From DASZBX01 sp035943635 (GTDB lineage: Bacteria; Actinomycetota; Actinomycetes; Streptomycetales; Catenulisporaceae), in NCBI GenBank assembly GCA_035943635.1, contig DASZBX010000100.1:1-37400 (forward strand): a stretch of 37,400 nucleotides of DNA, read 5' to 3'. This document shows positions 24,787-35,869 of this stretch, piece after piece (the first letter of the stretch is position 1; every line of letters begins with the position of its first letter). The translations under genes were made by a program, and so were the position numbers. A model generated the notes under the pieces. That model was not told the DNA's origin and did not search any database. It was given only the letters and a program-made list of their open reading frames with translations.

Positions 24787-25659
24787 TCAGGCCGACCGCG
24801 CGGGCTCGTAGCCCGCGACCAGGGGGTTGGCCAGTTCGCCGACGCCTTCGACGTAGCTGGTGAGGGTGCTGCCGGGCAGCAGGTAGCGCTGCGGGTCCCG
24901 GGCCATCCCGACGCCCGAGGGGGTGCCGGTGAAGACGATGTCGCCGGGCAGCAGCGGGCAGACCGCGGAGAGCCGGGCGATCAGCTCGGGCACGCTGAAG
25001 ATCATGTCCCGGGTGCGGCCGCGCTGGAGCACCTCGCCGTCGACCGAGCAGCCGAGTTCCAGGTCGTCCGGGTTCTCGAACTCGTCCGGGGTGACCAGGA
25101 CCGGGCCGAGCGGCGCGAAGCCCGGGTAGGACTTGCCCAGCGAGAACTGCGGGACCGGCCCGGCCAGCTGCACGGCCCGCTCGGACAGGTCCTGGCCGGC
25201 CATCAGCCCGGCCACGTGGCCCCAGGCGGCGGACTCGGCCACCCGCTCGGCCCGCCGGCCGATCGCCACCACGAGCTCGACCTCCCAGTCCACGCCCGCG
25301 CTCGGCAGCACCACCGGGGAGGTCGGGCCGGTCACGCTGGTGGGGAACTTGGTGAAGACCGGGGGCGAGCCGGGCCGGGCGACGTCGGCCTCCCGGGCGT
25401 GCTCGGCGTAGTTCAGGCCGATCGCGAACACCTGCCGCGGGAACGGGGTCGGCGCCCCGAGCAGCGCGGCGTCCAGGTCGAACCGCCGGCCGGGGTCGGC
25501 GTCGGCGGCCTCGCCGGCCGCCCACTCGCGCAGCGTCTCCCAGTGCTCGAACAGGGCCTGCGGGTCGGCCGGCAGGCGGCCGTCGCTGGCCTTCTCGACG
25601 TCGACGGCGCCGGCCCCGTCCACGAGGACGGCCCGCCCGGCGAGGTTGGCTATACGCAT
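24787..25659 (-). CDS. Fumarylacetoacetate hydrolase-family protein
   Basis: A 290-residue FAH-superfamily hydrolase or decarboxylase. IGLNYAEHAREA near 100 is the start of the catalytic domain, PPVFTKFPTSVTGP near 118, VDWEVELVVAIGRRA near 144 (metal-binding Glu residues), and GDIVFTGTPSGVGMARDP near 248 are the family signatures. The first about 70 residues are an N-terminal cap domain. In meta-cleavage pathways this family hydrates, decarboxylates or hydrolyses ring-cleavage products. It is the first gene of the operon. ATG 25659 has GGAG 6 bp upstream, and a TTGACA-type promoter lies about 75-100 bp upstream. Confidence 0.88.
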   Translation of the reverse strand: MRIANLAGRAVLVDGAGAVDVEKASDGRLPADPQALFEHWETLREWAAGEAADADPGRRFDLDAALLGAPTPFPRQVFAIGLNYAEHAREADVARPGSPPVFTKFPTSVTGPTSPVVLPSAGVDWEVELVVAIGRRAERVAESAAWGHVAGLMAGQDLSERAVQLAGPVPQFSLGKSYPGFAPLGPVLVTPDEFENPDDLELGCSVDGEVLQRGRTRDMIFSVPELIARLSAVCPLLPGDIVFTGTPSGVGMARDPQRYLLPGSTLTSYVEGVGELANPLVAGYEPARSA

Positions 25660-25730
25660 CAGGACTCCGTCAGTTGCCGCTCGATCGATATGACGGGCTC
25701 ATGACGGGCCCGGGTGGATCAGATGTCGCC

Positions 25731-25759
25731 ATCCTGATCCCGACTTCGCCGACTGTCAA
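25731..25759 (-). promoter_or_regulatory. Housekeeping-type promoter of the aromatic catabolic operon
   Basis: On the minus strand TTGACA (25759-25754) is followed after 17 bp by CAGGAT (25736-25731), a good actinobacterial sigma70-type promoter. The start of the hydrolase gene lies about 70 bp downstream. A 16-bp palindrome abuts the -35 box, so regulation by a DNA-binding protein is likely. Confidence 0.65.
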
Positions 25760-25760
25760 G

Positions 25761-25776
25761 AGAAAATCGATTTTCT
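25761..25776. promoter_or_regulatory. 16-bp perfect palindrome next to the -35 box, probable operator
   Basis: AGAAAATCGATTTTCT is perfectly symmetric and AT-rich in an otherwise GC-rich region, and lies one base upstream of TTGACA. A second imperfect symmetric stretch (AACGAATTGGTT, 25785-25796) lies further upstream. The position suits an activator or a repressor that senses the aromatic substrate. No regulator gene is adjacent. Confidence 0.6.
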
Positions 25777-25845
25777 GTTACTTAAACGAATTGGTTAGTT
25801 CAGATCGTTTCTGTAGTGCGGAGAGTGACCGCCCAGGCACAAGCA

Positions 25846-25882
25846 TCATCGCCCCTGCGCGGGCCGCGCGCAGGGGCGATGA
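25846..25882 (-). terminator. Strong hairpin terminator between the MFS gene and the aromatic operon
   Basis: A perfect 16-bp GC-rich stem (25846-25861 with 25867-25882) and a 5-nt loop lie 61 bp downstream of the MFS stop on the minus strand. It should insulate the operon promoter at 25731-25759 from read-through. Confidence 0.7.
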
Positions 25883-25942
25883 GCTGGTCAGGTGGGTTCT
25901 GGTCGAGTGATGCGCCGGGGTGTCCTGGGAACGGGAGTCAGG

Positions 25943-27499
25943 TCACGCCGTGGTGGCGTGCTCGGCGTTCTCAGCTCCCTCGCCGGATCCCGAGCTCTCG
26001 GCGGCCTCGTCGCCGCTGGACTTCTCACGCCCGCCGAGGACGTCGACGGTCGCCGCGACCAGGGCGAGGAAGACGAAGCCGAGGACCACGACCATCCCGC
26101 GCAGGAAGCTCAGGCTCCAGTCGCCGTGGGTGGAGGCGACCGCGGAGAAGAAGACCGAACCGACCGCGGCGATTCCGACCGCGGACCCGATCCGCTGTCC
26201 GGTCTGCAATACCGCCCCGGCGCTGCCGGCCCGGACCACCGGGACCTCGCTCAGCGTCAGCGCCTGGTTCGGCGAGACGACCAAGCCGCTGCCGATCCCG
26301 GCGACCAGCAGCGGCAGGGCCGTGGCCCAGCCGACCTCGCGGCCGGGCCACACGTGCACCGCCCAGACCGTCGCGCCGAGGCCGACCAGCACCAGGACCA
26401 GGCCGGCCAGCACGAGCGGGCGGCCGAACCGGTCCACCACCCGGCCGCCGATCGCCGAGGAGACCCCGGACCCGGCCGCGAACGGCGTGATCGCCAGGCC
26501 GGCCAGCAGCGCGCTGTAGTTCAGGCCGCTCTGCAGGTAGAGCGTGTAGATGAAGAAGATCGCGGTGAACCCGGCGAAGTAGAGCAGGGACAGCACGGAA
26601 CCGAGCGAGTACGAGCGGGCTTTGAACAGGCTCGGGTTGACGACGGGCTCGCCGTGCCGGGCGTAGCGGCGTTCCCAGAGCACGAAACACCCGACCAGCA
26701 CCGCCGCGATCGGCAGCAGCAGCCACTTCGACGCGCTGTGCCACTCCTGCTCCTCCACGAAGGGCAGCAGGAGCAGGACCGTGCCCGCACCCAGCAGGAC
26801 GGTGCCGATCGGGTCGAGATCGCGCAGCCGGGCGCCCGCCTTCTGCTTCTTCTGCGCGTCCGCCGGAGTCTGGTCCGGCCTCGGCAGCAGCCGGTAGGCC
26901 AGCGGGAGCGCGGCCACGCCGATCGGCAGGTTCACGTAGAAGACCCAGCGCCAGCCGTCCTGCACGCCGAACAGCTGGATCAGCAGCCCGCCGAGCAGCG
27001 GGCCGATCGCGGTGGACACGCCGATCGCCGCGCCGAGCAGGCCGAAGGCCTTCCCGCGCTCCGCGCCGCGGAACTGCTCCTGGATGAACCCGGACACCTG
27101 CGGGATCACCATGCCGCCGGCCGCGCCCTGGACCAGCCGGGCGACCACCAGCCAGACCTCGTTCCGGGCGGCCCCGGCCAGGGCGCTGGCGATGGTGAAC
27201 GAGGCCAGGCCGACCATGAACACGGCCCGCCGGCTGCGCGCGTCACCGAGCCGGCCGGCCGGGACCAGGGCCAGGCCGAAGGCCAGGGCGTACCCGGAGA
27301 GCACCCACTGCAGGCCGCTCTGCGACATGTGCAGGCCGGACCGGATCGACGGCAGGGCCACGTTGACGATGCTCACGTCCAGCAGCGTCATGAACGCGGC
27401 GACCAGGCAGACCGTCAACGCCCGCCACCGGGTCGGATCACCGCTGCCGGAACTGCCGCGGGCCGTGCTGTCATCCCGGATGGGCTCGGTTGTGCTCAC
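25943..27499 (-). CDS. DHA2-type MFS drug/metabolite exporter (14 TMS)
   Basis: A 518-residue membrane transporter. TM1 contains the DHA2 motif LLDVSIVNVALPSI near 40-53, motif A follows TM2 (LVPAGRLGDARSRR near 78-91), motif B is VVARLVQGAAGGMVIP near 117-132, and the antiporter motif C is GAAIGVSTAIGPLLGG near 154-169. About 14 hydrophobic segments fit the EmrB/QacA topology. It probably exports toxic or self-made small molecules by proton antiport. GTG 27499 has GGAG about 7 bp upstream. The acidic Ser/Glu/Gly-rich C-terminal tail (about 490-518) is probably cytosolic. It is divergent from gnd and its substrate is unknown. A role in exporting the siderophore is not suggested by location. 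Confidence 0.88.
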   Translation of the reverse strand: MSTTEPIRDDSTARGSSGSGDPTRWRALTVCLVAAFMTLLDVSIVNVALPSIRSGLHMSQSGLQWVLSGYALAFGLALVPAGRLGDARSRRAVFMVGLASFTIASALAGAARNEVWLVVARLVQGAAGGMVIPQVSGFIQEQFRGAERGKAFGLLGAAIGVSTAIGPLLGGLLIQLFGVQDGWRWVFYVNLPIGVAALPLAYRLLPRPDQTPADAQKKQKAGARLRDLDPIGTVLLGAGTVLLLLPFVEEQEWHSASKWLLLPIAAVLVGCFVLWERRYARHGEPVVNPSLFKARSYSLGSVLSLLYFAGFTAIFFIYTLYLQSGLNYSALLAGLAITPFAAGSGVSSAIGGRVVDRFGRPLVLAGLVLVLVGLGATVWAVHVWPGREVGWATALPLLVAGIGSGLVVSPNQALTLSEVPVVRAGSAGAVLQTGQRIGSAVGIAAVGSVFFSAVASTHGDWSLSFLRGMVVVLGFVFLALVAATVDVLGGREKSSGDEAAESSGSGEGAENAEHATTA

Positions 27500-27778
27500 T
27501 ATGCGTCTCCGCTTCTCGGTGGACGGGCGGACGTCCGTCGGCGTCTGACCCGCGTTCCCCCGGTCCGCCGGTTCAAAAGCGCCGGTGCCGGCCGGTGCCG
27601 GAGATCTCGATCACGCCGCCGGGATCTTCCCGGACCGCGCCCGCAGCGCACCGCCGCCCGGGGGGATTCTGCAAGATCGGGTTTCCCCGCCGGGAACTCG
27701 GGCAGTGCGCATCCATGCGTGGGGCGTGACGCGCCGGTCGACGGTGCGTCCGCACCCGAGCGGGATGGGAGAAGTCAC

Positions 27779-29233
27779 GTGAGCACGGAAGCAAGCGCCA
27801 ACATCGGAGTGACCGGGCTGTCGGTGATGGGCCGCAACCTGGCCCGGAACCTGGCCCGGCACGGCTATCGGGTCGCCGTGCACAACCGCAGCGTCGAACG
27901 CACCCGCAGCCTGGTCCGGGAGCACGGCGACGAGGGGGAGTTCATCCCCGGCGAGTCGATGGCGGACTTCGTCGCGTCACTCGAACGGCCCAGAGCGGTG
28001 CTGGTCATGGTCAAGGCCGGCCAGCCCACCGACGCGGTGATCGAGGAGCTGATCCCGCTGCTGGAGAGCGGCGACATCATCGTCGATTGCGGGAACGCGC
28101 ACTTCACCGACACCGAGCGCCGGGAGAAGGCGCTGACCGAGCAGGGCCTGCACTTCGTCGGCACCGGCGTGTCCGGCGGCGAGGAGGGCGCGCTGAACGG
28201 GCCCAGCATCATGCCCGGCGGCTCGGACGAGGCCTATCAGAAGCTCGGGCCGATCTTCGAGAAGATCGCCGCCTCGGTGGACGGGACCGCGTGCACGACC
28301 CACGTGGGCCCAGGCGCGGCCGGGCACTTCGTCAAGATGGTGCACAACGGCATCGAGTACGCCGACATGCAGCTGATCGCCGAGGCGTACGACCTGCTGC
28401 GGGCCGGCCTGGGCGCCGAACCGGCCGAGATCGCGCAGATCTTCCGGGAGTGGAACTCCGGGGACCTGGAGTCGTTCCTGATCGAGATCACCGCGGACGT
28501 GCTCGACCACGTCGACGCCGACACCGGCAAGCCGTTCCTGGACATCGTGGCCGACCGGGCCGAGCAGAAGGGCACCGGCCGGTGGACCGTGCAGAGCGCC
28601 CTGGACCTGGGCGTCCCGATCACCGGCATCGCCGAGGCGACCTTCGCCCGCTCGCTGTCCGGCCACGTCGGCCAGCGCGAGGCGGCCCGGCGTACGTACG
28701 CCGACCGGGCCGCCGCCGAGGACGCGCCGGGCCTGGTCACGGACCGCAAGGCGTTCATCGACGACGTGCGCAACGCGCTGTACGCGTCCAAGATCGTCGC
28801 CTACGCCCAGGGCTTCGACCACATCAAGGCCGGCAGCGAGGAGTACGACTGGGGCATCGACCCGGGCATGATGGCCACCATCTGGCGCGGCGGCTGCATC
28901 ATCCGGGCCAGGTTCCTGGACCGGATCAAGGAGGCCTACGCGGACGACGCCGACCTGCCGAGCCTGCTGGTCGCGCCCTACTTCGCCGACGCGGTCGCCG
29001 ACGGGATCGCCAGCTGGCGCGGGGTGGTGTCCCTGGCCGTGCGGGCCGGGATCCCCACGCCCACCTTCTCCTCCTCGCTGGCCTACCTCGACGCGCTGCG
29101 CCGGCCCCGCCTGCCGGCCGCGCTGATCCAGGGCCTGCGCGACAACTTCGGCGCGCACACCTACCAGCGGGTGGACCGCGAGGGTAGCTTCCACACCCTC
29201 TGGGCCGAGGACAAGAGCGAGGTCGATGGGTAG
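27779..29233 (+). CDS. gnd: NADP+-dependent 6-phosphogluconate dehydrogenase, decarboxylating
   Basis: A full-length 484-residue protein of the long (Gnd/GntZ) type. It oxidises 6-phosphogluconate to ribulose 5-phosphate and CO2 in the pentose phosphate pathway. IGVTGLSVMGRNLARNLARHGY near 9-30 is the NADP-binding site with NRS following the second strand, GVSGGEEGALNGPSIMPGG near 125-143 binds substrate, and GHFVKMVHNGIEYADMQLIAEAY near 181-203 contains the catalytic Lys in the family signature. KGTGRW near 261 and the C-terminal DNFGAHTYQRVD are also conserved. GTG 27779 follows GGGAGAAG. The long upstream open frame in this phase lies opposite the MFS gene and is spurious. Confidence 0.95.
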   Translation: MSTEASANIGVTGLSVMGRNLARNLARHGYRVAVHNRSVERTRSLVREHGDEGEFIPGESMADFVASLERPRAVLVMVKAGQPTDAVIEELIPLLESGDIIVDCGNAHFTDTERREKALTEQGLHFVGTGVSGGEEGALNGPSIMPGGSDEAYQKLGPIFEKIAASVDGTACTTHVGPGAAGHFVKMVHNGIEYADMQLIAEAYDLLRAGLGAEPAEIAQIFREWNSGDLESFLIEITADVLDHVDADTGKPFLDIVADRAEQKGTGRWTVQSALDLGVPITGIAEATFARSLSGHVGQREAARRTYADRAAAEDAPGLVTDRKAFIDDVRNALYASKIVAYAQGFDHIKAGSEEYDWGIDPGMMATIWRGGCIIRARFLDRIKEAYADDADLPSLLVAPYFADAVADGIASWRGVVSLAVRAGIPTPTFSSSLAYLDALRRPRLPAALIQGLRDNFGAHTYQRVDREGSFHTLWAEDKSEVDG

Positions 29234-29642
29234 ACGGCAGCCGCGCCGCGACTCGCTCCGGGGCGGCCACGGCGCACCCGCGGTTCGGCGCGCATGAATC
29301 ACGCGAAGGCGGTTACCCGTACGGGAGCATGACAGCGTCAGCCTTCTGGGCCTGTCATGCGCGATGAACCGGTTCCGCGCCCATCTCCCCGGGTGCGGAG
29401 CCGGTTGCGAACGTCAGGGACCGCCCCGATTCTCACGGCGAGTCAGTTCTCGCCCCGGAGCGTGATGTCGCGATTTTATTCCCAGAGAACTGTCGTTCTC
29501 CTCACCCGCGATATAGCGCATACGTTCGATCATCGCGGTTACCCGGGAACCGCACAGACGCCGCATCCCGCATGCCGAAACACGGTCTCGGTGGGCCTGC
29601 CGCGACAGTGCTCTGTCGACGACACCGAGAAAAGGCGGCGAG
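29234..29642. other. Intergenic region between gnd and the STAS gene
   Basis: No supported gene in 409 bp; the open frames have no family likeness and poor starts. It contains the hairpin at 29327-29360 and a 16-bp inverted repeat, GAGAAC-TGTC-GTTCTC (29485-29500), in a less GC-rich stretch that may hold the promoter or operator of the STAS gene. I did not find a GTTT-N15-GGGTA promoter here. Confidence 0.5.
29327..29360 (+). terminator. Hairpin downstream of gnd
   Basis: A perfect 9-bp stem (GCATGACAG at 29327-29335 with 29352-29360) encloses a 16-nt loop 93 bp after the gnd stop. There is no T-tract, so it is either a weak terminator or another cis element. Confidence 0.4.
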
Positions 29643-30116
29643 ATGACAACGATAGCCCTCAACCCTCCGGCCGAACAGTTGCGCCAGCGCATGCCGGTCC
29701 TGCCTTCGAAACCGCTCGCGAACCGGTTGGACATGAGACTGAGCGTGCAGCACGGCGTGCTGACCGCGCACCTGGTGGGCGACCTGGACGGCGAGAGCGC
29801 CCCGCTGATCGTGCGCCGGATGGCGGACCTCGCGGCCCGGGGCCGGGTCAAGCTGGTGCTGGAACTTCGCCAGCTGTTCTCCGTGGACGTGGAGGGCCTG
29901 GCCGCCCTGCGCGACGCCGCGGCCCTGCTGAACGAGTGCGGCGGCTGGCTGGCCCTGGTCGCCCTGCGCCCGCGGGTGCGCCAGTTCCTGGAGCGCACCG
30001 GGACGGCCGACCAGTTCTCCGTCTACAAGTCCGTCGAAGAGGCGGCCCGGGCCGAGACCGGGAAGGCGGCCGTGTTCGCCGGGCCGGCCGGCACCCTGGC
30101 TGCGGCCGTCGAATAG
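29643..30116 (+). CDS. Single STAS-domain protein (anti-sigma factor antagonist-like)
   Basis: A 157-residue protein with a STAS domain at about 30-132: MRLSVQHGVLTAHLVGDLDGESAPLIVRRM, then KLVLELRQLFSVDVEGLAAL. In the phosphorylation loop the usual D-S/T-S/T-G-L is replaced by S-V-D-V-E-G-L, so the conserved phosphorylatable Ser/Thr is an Asp-Val pair and regulation by an RsbW-type kinase may be lost or replaced by an acidic mimic. The N-terminal 29 residues and the C-terminal 25 look disordered. ATG 29643 follows AAAGGCGGCGAG. It precedes CsbD and a multi-HAMP kinase, so a stress-signalling role is plausible. Confidence 0.8.
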   Translation: MTTIALNPPAEQLRQRMPVLPSKPLANRLDMRLSVQHGVLTAHLVGDLDGESAPLIVRRMADLAARGRVKLVLELRQLFSVDVEGLAALRDAAALLNECGGWLALVALRPRVRQFLERTGTADQFSVYKSVEEAARAETGKAAVFAGPAGTLAAAVE

Positions 30117-30161
30117 AGCGGTGCACGGGCACTGCTTCCGCGGCGGCCTGAAAAAGACCCC

Positions 30162-30185
30162 GTTTGGAGTGTGTGGGATGGGTAC
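30162..30185 (+). promoter_or_regulatory. SigmaB-type promoter of the CsbD gene
   Basis: GTTT (30162-30165), 14 bp, GGGTAC (30180-30185) matches the sigmaB-group consensus. It lies 110 bp upstream of the CsbD start, and CsbD is a classical general-stress (sigmaB) gene in Bacillus. The leader contains a small hairpin formed by CCGGG at about 30212-30216 and CCCGG at about 30225-30229. Confidence 0.7.
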
Positions 30186-30295
30186 TAGCAGCCTAGGCGG
30201 GTGACGAAAGTATCCGGGCCTTGAGACCCGGTGTACCTGTGCCCGCCCCCACGACTATTCCAGTCAACGCAGCGACCGATCGAAGGAGAACCTCG

Positions 30296-30469
30296 ATGAG
30301 TGCCACCGACAAGATCAAGAACGCCGCCGAAGACGCCAAGGGCAAGGCCCAGGAGGCCGAAGGCCGCGCCACCCACGACCCGGCCCGCGAGGCCCAGGGC
30401 AAGGGCACCCAGGCCAAGAGCGACATCAAGCAGGCCGGCGAGAAGATCAAGGACGCCGTCAAGCACTGA
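30296..30469 (+). CDS. CsbD-family general stress protein
   Basis: A 57-residue hydrophilic, Lys/Ala/Glu-rich protein: DKIKNAAEDAKGKAQEAEGR, then a second KGTQAKSDIKQAGEKIKDAV repeat, the usual CsbD composition of two amphipathic helices. CsbD proteins accumulate under stress; the molecular role is not known. ATG 30296 has AAGGAG 8 bp upstream. It has its own sigmaB-type promoter and a perfect terminator, so it is a one-gene unit. Confidence 0.9.
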   Translation: MSATDKIKNAAEDAKGKAQEAEGRATHDPAREAQGKGTQAKSDIKQAGEKIKDAVKH

Positions 30470-30480
30470 GCTTGACCGGC

Positions 30481-30525
30481 ACGGCCCCGGCGGACCCGAG
30501 ACTTCGGGCCCGCCGGGGCCGTTTT
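30481..30525 (+). terminator. Intrinsic terminator after CsbD
   Basis: A perfect 13-bp stem (30481-30493 with 30510-30522), an inner 5-bp extension (30495-30499 with 30504-30508) and TTTT directly after. This is the clearest rho-independent terminator in the window. Confidence 0.9.
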
Positions 30526-30766
30526 ACGTCCCCTTCACCTGTCTGAGCAGCGCTCGGGCCGCCGCCGGGCGGCCGCCGCGGAAACCGCCCGTGGTGAGTT
30601 CGGCCGGACCCGTTTGCGGATTGGAAAAACGGTCAACGGTGACGCGGCGCTGCGGGACTTCCCGCAGTGCCGACGCGTCGTCAGGTGGTCTTCGCGTCTG
30701 TCGTCAGGGTCGGCATCCCGGCGGCGCGCGGGCCGCGCGCCGCCGGGTGGAGAAGGTGGGGTATCG

Positions 30767-34864
<4,098 letters not shown>

Positions 34865-34873
<9 letters not shown>

Positions 34874-34921
34874 CCGGGGCCGGGCCGCTTCTTCTCAGCG
34901 GCCCGGCCCCGGCTACAGGCC
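34865..34921 (+). terminator. Very long hairpin overlapping the kinase stop codon
   Basis: A perfect 24-bp stem (34865-34888 with 34898-34921) with a 9-nt loop begins inside the last codons of the kinase gene, with the stop codon at 34871-34873 inside the left arm. It has no T-tract. It probably terminates or stabilises the kinase mRNA and lies between convergent genes. Confidence 0.75.
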
Positions 34922-34930
34922 ACACGCAAA

Positions 34931-34965
34931 GGGAGCGCGGCCCGGACGTGCCGGGCCGCGCTCCC
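34931..34965. terminator. Second perfect hairpin between convergent genes
   Basis: A perfect 15-bp stem (34931-34945 with 34951-34965) and 5-nt loop lie between the kinase end and the end of the small membrane-protein gene at 35004. Symmetry would allow use from either strand. With the preceding hairpin it forms a tandem terminator pair. Confidence 0.65.
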
Positions 34966-35003
34966 CGAGCTTTGTCAGCTCATCGTCTCAGTCGCCTGAC
35001 TGT

Positions 35004-35180
35004 CTACCAGCGACGGTACCAGCGCGAGCGGCGGCCGCTGCTCAGCTCGCCGCCGGCGAAGCCGAACCCGATCAGCCAGACCACGAACAGCACCACGGCG
35101 ATGATCCAGAGCACGTGCGCCGCGAAGCCCAGCCCGCCGAGTATCAGGGCAAGGAGAAGTACCAGGAGGATGACACCCAT
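35004..35180 (-). CDS. Small hydrophobic membrane protein, 58 residues
   Basis: The translation begins MGVILLVLLLALILGG and ends GRRSRWYRRW. Two hydrophobic segments (about 2-20 and 23-41) are followed by a Gly/Phe stretch and a strongly basic C-terminus, as in the short 'hydrophobic protein' family (lmo0937-like) common in actinobacteria and often stress-induced. ATG 35180 has AAAAGGAA 6 bp upstream. A sigmaB-like promoter lies at 35247-35271 and a 17-bp palindrome at 35214-35230. The function is unknown. The short length alone explains why it would be missed by length cut-offs. Confidence 0.82.
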   Translation of the reverse strand: MGVILLVLLLALILGGLGFAAHVLWIIAVVLFVVWLIGFGFAGGELSSGRRSRWYRRW

Positions 35181-35213
35181 CAGAGTTCCTTTTCACCGTA
35201 TTGCCTGCGTAAC

Positions 35214-35230
35214 ACGGGTTCCGAACCCGT
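35214..35230. promoter_or_regulatory. 17-bp palindrome in the leader of the small membrane-protein gene
   Basis: ACGGGTTC-C-GAACCCGT is perfectly symmetric and lies between the putative promoter and the ribosome binding site. It may be an operator or an mRNA hairpin. Confidence 0.45.
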
Positions 35231-35246
35231 CTTCGTTGAGTCTCGG

Positions 35247-35271
35247 ATAACCGGGACCGGCAAGTGCAAAC
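35247..35271 (-). promoter_or_regulatory. SigmaB-like promoter of the small membrane-protein gene
   Basis: On the minus strand GTTT (35271-35268), 15 bp, GGTTAT (35252-35247). This differs from the consensus GGGTAT at one position. The spacing and distance to the ATG (66 bp) suit a promoter. Confidence 0.5.
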
Positions 35272-35297
35272 GTCTGATCGTGGAGTCCGTGCGAACC

Positions 35298-35540
35298 TCA
35301 GGCGTTGCGGCGGGCGGCGCCGTCCACGAGTTCCAGCGCCATCTGGGCCAGGATCAGCCCGGGCAGGTCCGCGGACCGCTGGCAGCCGCGCACGGCCGAC
35401 CACGCGACTTCGAGCGCGGACATCGCCGGCGGCGCCGGCACTGGCGGCATCTGCGGCGCGATGTCGGCGGCCGGTTCGGGCGAAAGCGTCAGCGGCTGGG
35501 CGATCCACATCGTGGTCACCACGTCCTGGTCGTCGATCAT
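35298..35540 (-). CDS. Small hypothetical protein, 80 residues
   Basis: From ATG 35540: an acidic, Pro/Ala/Met-rich N-terminal half (QPLTLSPEPAADIAPQMPPVPAPP) and a helical C-terminal half (MSALEVAWSAVRGCQRSADL, then LILAQMALELVDGAARR). I do not recognise it. It has coding-like third-position GC and an AGAGAAG site upstream, but no homology can be claimed. It sits between two other minus- and plus-strand genes and its stop is 118 bp from the membrane-protein start. It may be a real lineage-specific gene. Confidence 0.5.
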   Translation of the reverse strand: MIDDQDVVTTMWIAQPLTLSPEPAADIAPQMPPVPAPPAMSALEVAWSAVRGCQRSADLPGLILAQMALELVDGAARRNA

Positions 35541-35869
35541 GGCGTCTTCTCTGCTGGTGGGAGAGGGGACGTCGCGGTGCCGTCCGGGCGGGCGAAGCCC
35601 GTCGTCGAACCAGGACACCGATTCCCTCCCCTGTGGATATGTGCGCTCCCTGCGGCCCGGGGCCGAGCAGGCGTAGCCGGATGCCCCGCGCGCCACACCC
35701 GAAACTCTGCGATCCGCGCCAGTTGTACATGTTGCGGGGAGGCCACGGGAGGTTCGCGGCAACAAGAACGTTACTCGGCGAACTCACACTGATGCTCTGG
35801 TCTGATGCACCTGAGACCAGAGTTGCCTGAGGACTGTGCCGAGCACAGGCCCGTTCGGTGGAGGTAGCC
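35541..35869. other. Intergenic region before the glycosyltransferase gene
   Basis: No supported gene in 329 bp between divergent genes. The only clear element is an inverted repeat CTCTGGTCT (35796-35804) with AGACCAGAG (35815-35823), 10-nt loop, 46 bp before the glycosyltransferase start. It could be an operator or 5'-leader hairpin. The sequence is slightly less GC-rich from 35745 to 35830, where a promoter is expected. Confidence 0.5.

Noticed and set aside
25943..27499. MFS exporter as the missing PvsC of the siderophore operon
   Set aside because: It is about 12.5 kb away, on the other strand, has no iron box and is of the 14-TMS drug-exporter type.
25943..27760. Open frame antisense to the MFS exporter, continuous with gnd
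   Set aside because: Composition is Arg/Asp/Gln-rich without motifs; the true gnd start is GTG 27779 with a Shine-Dalgarno, and the opposite strand encodes a complete transporter.
30175..30290. Structured riboswitch-like leader before CsbD
   Set aside because: Only one short hairpin is visible; no conserved riboswitch core was recognised.
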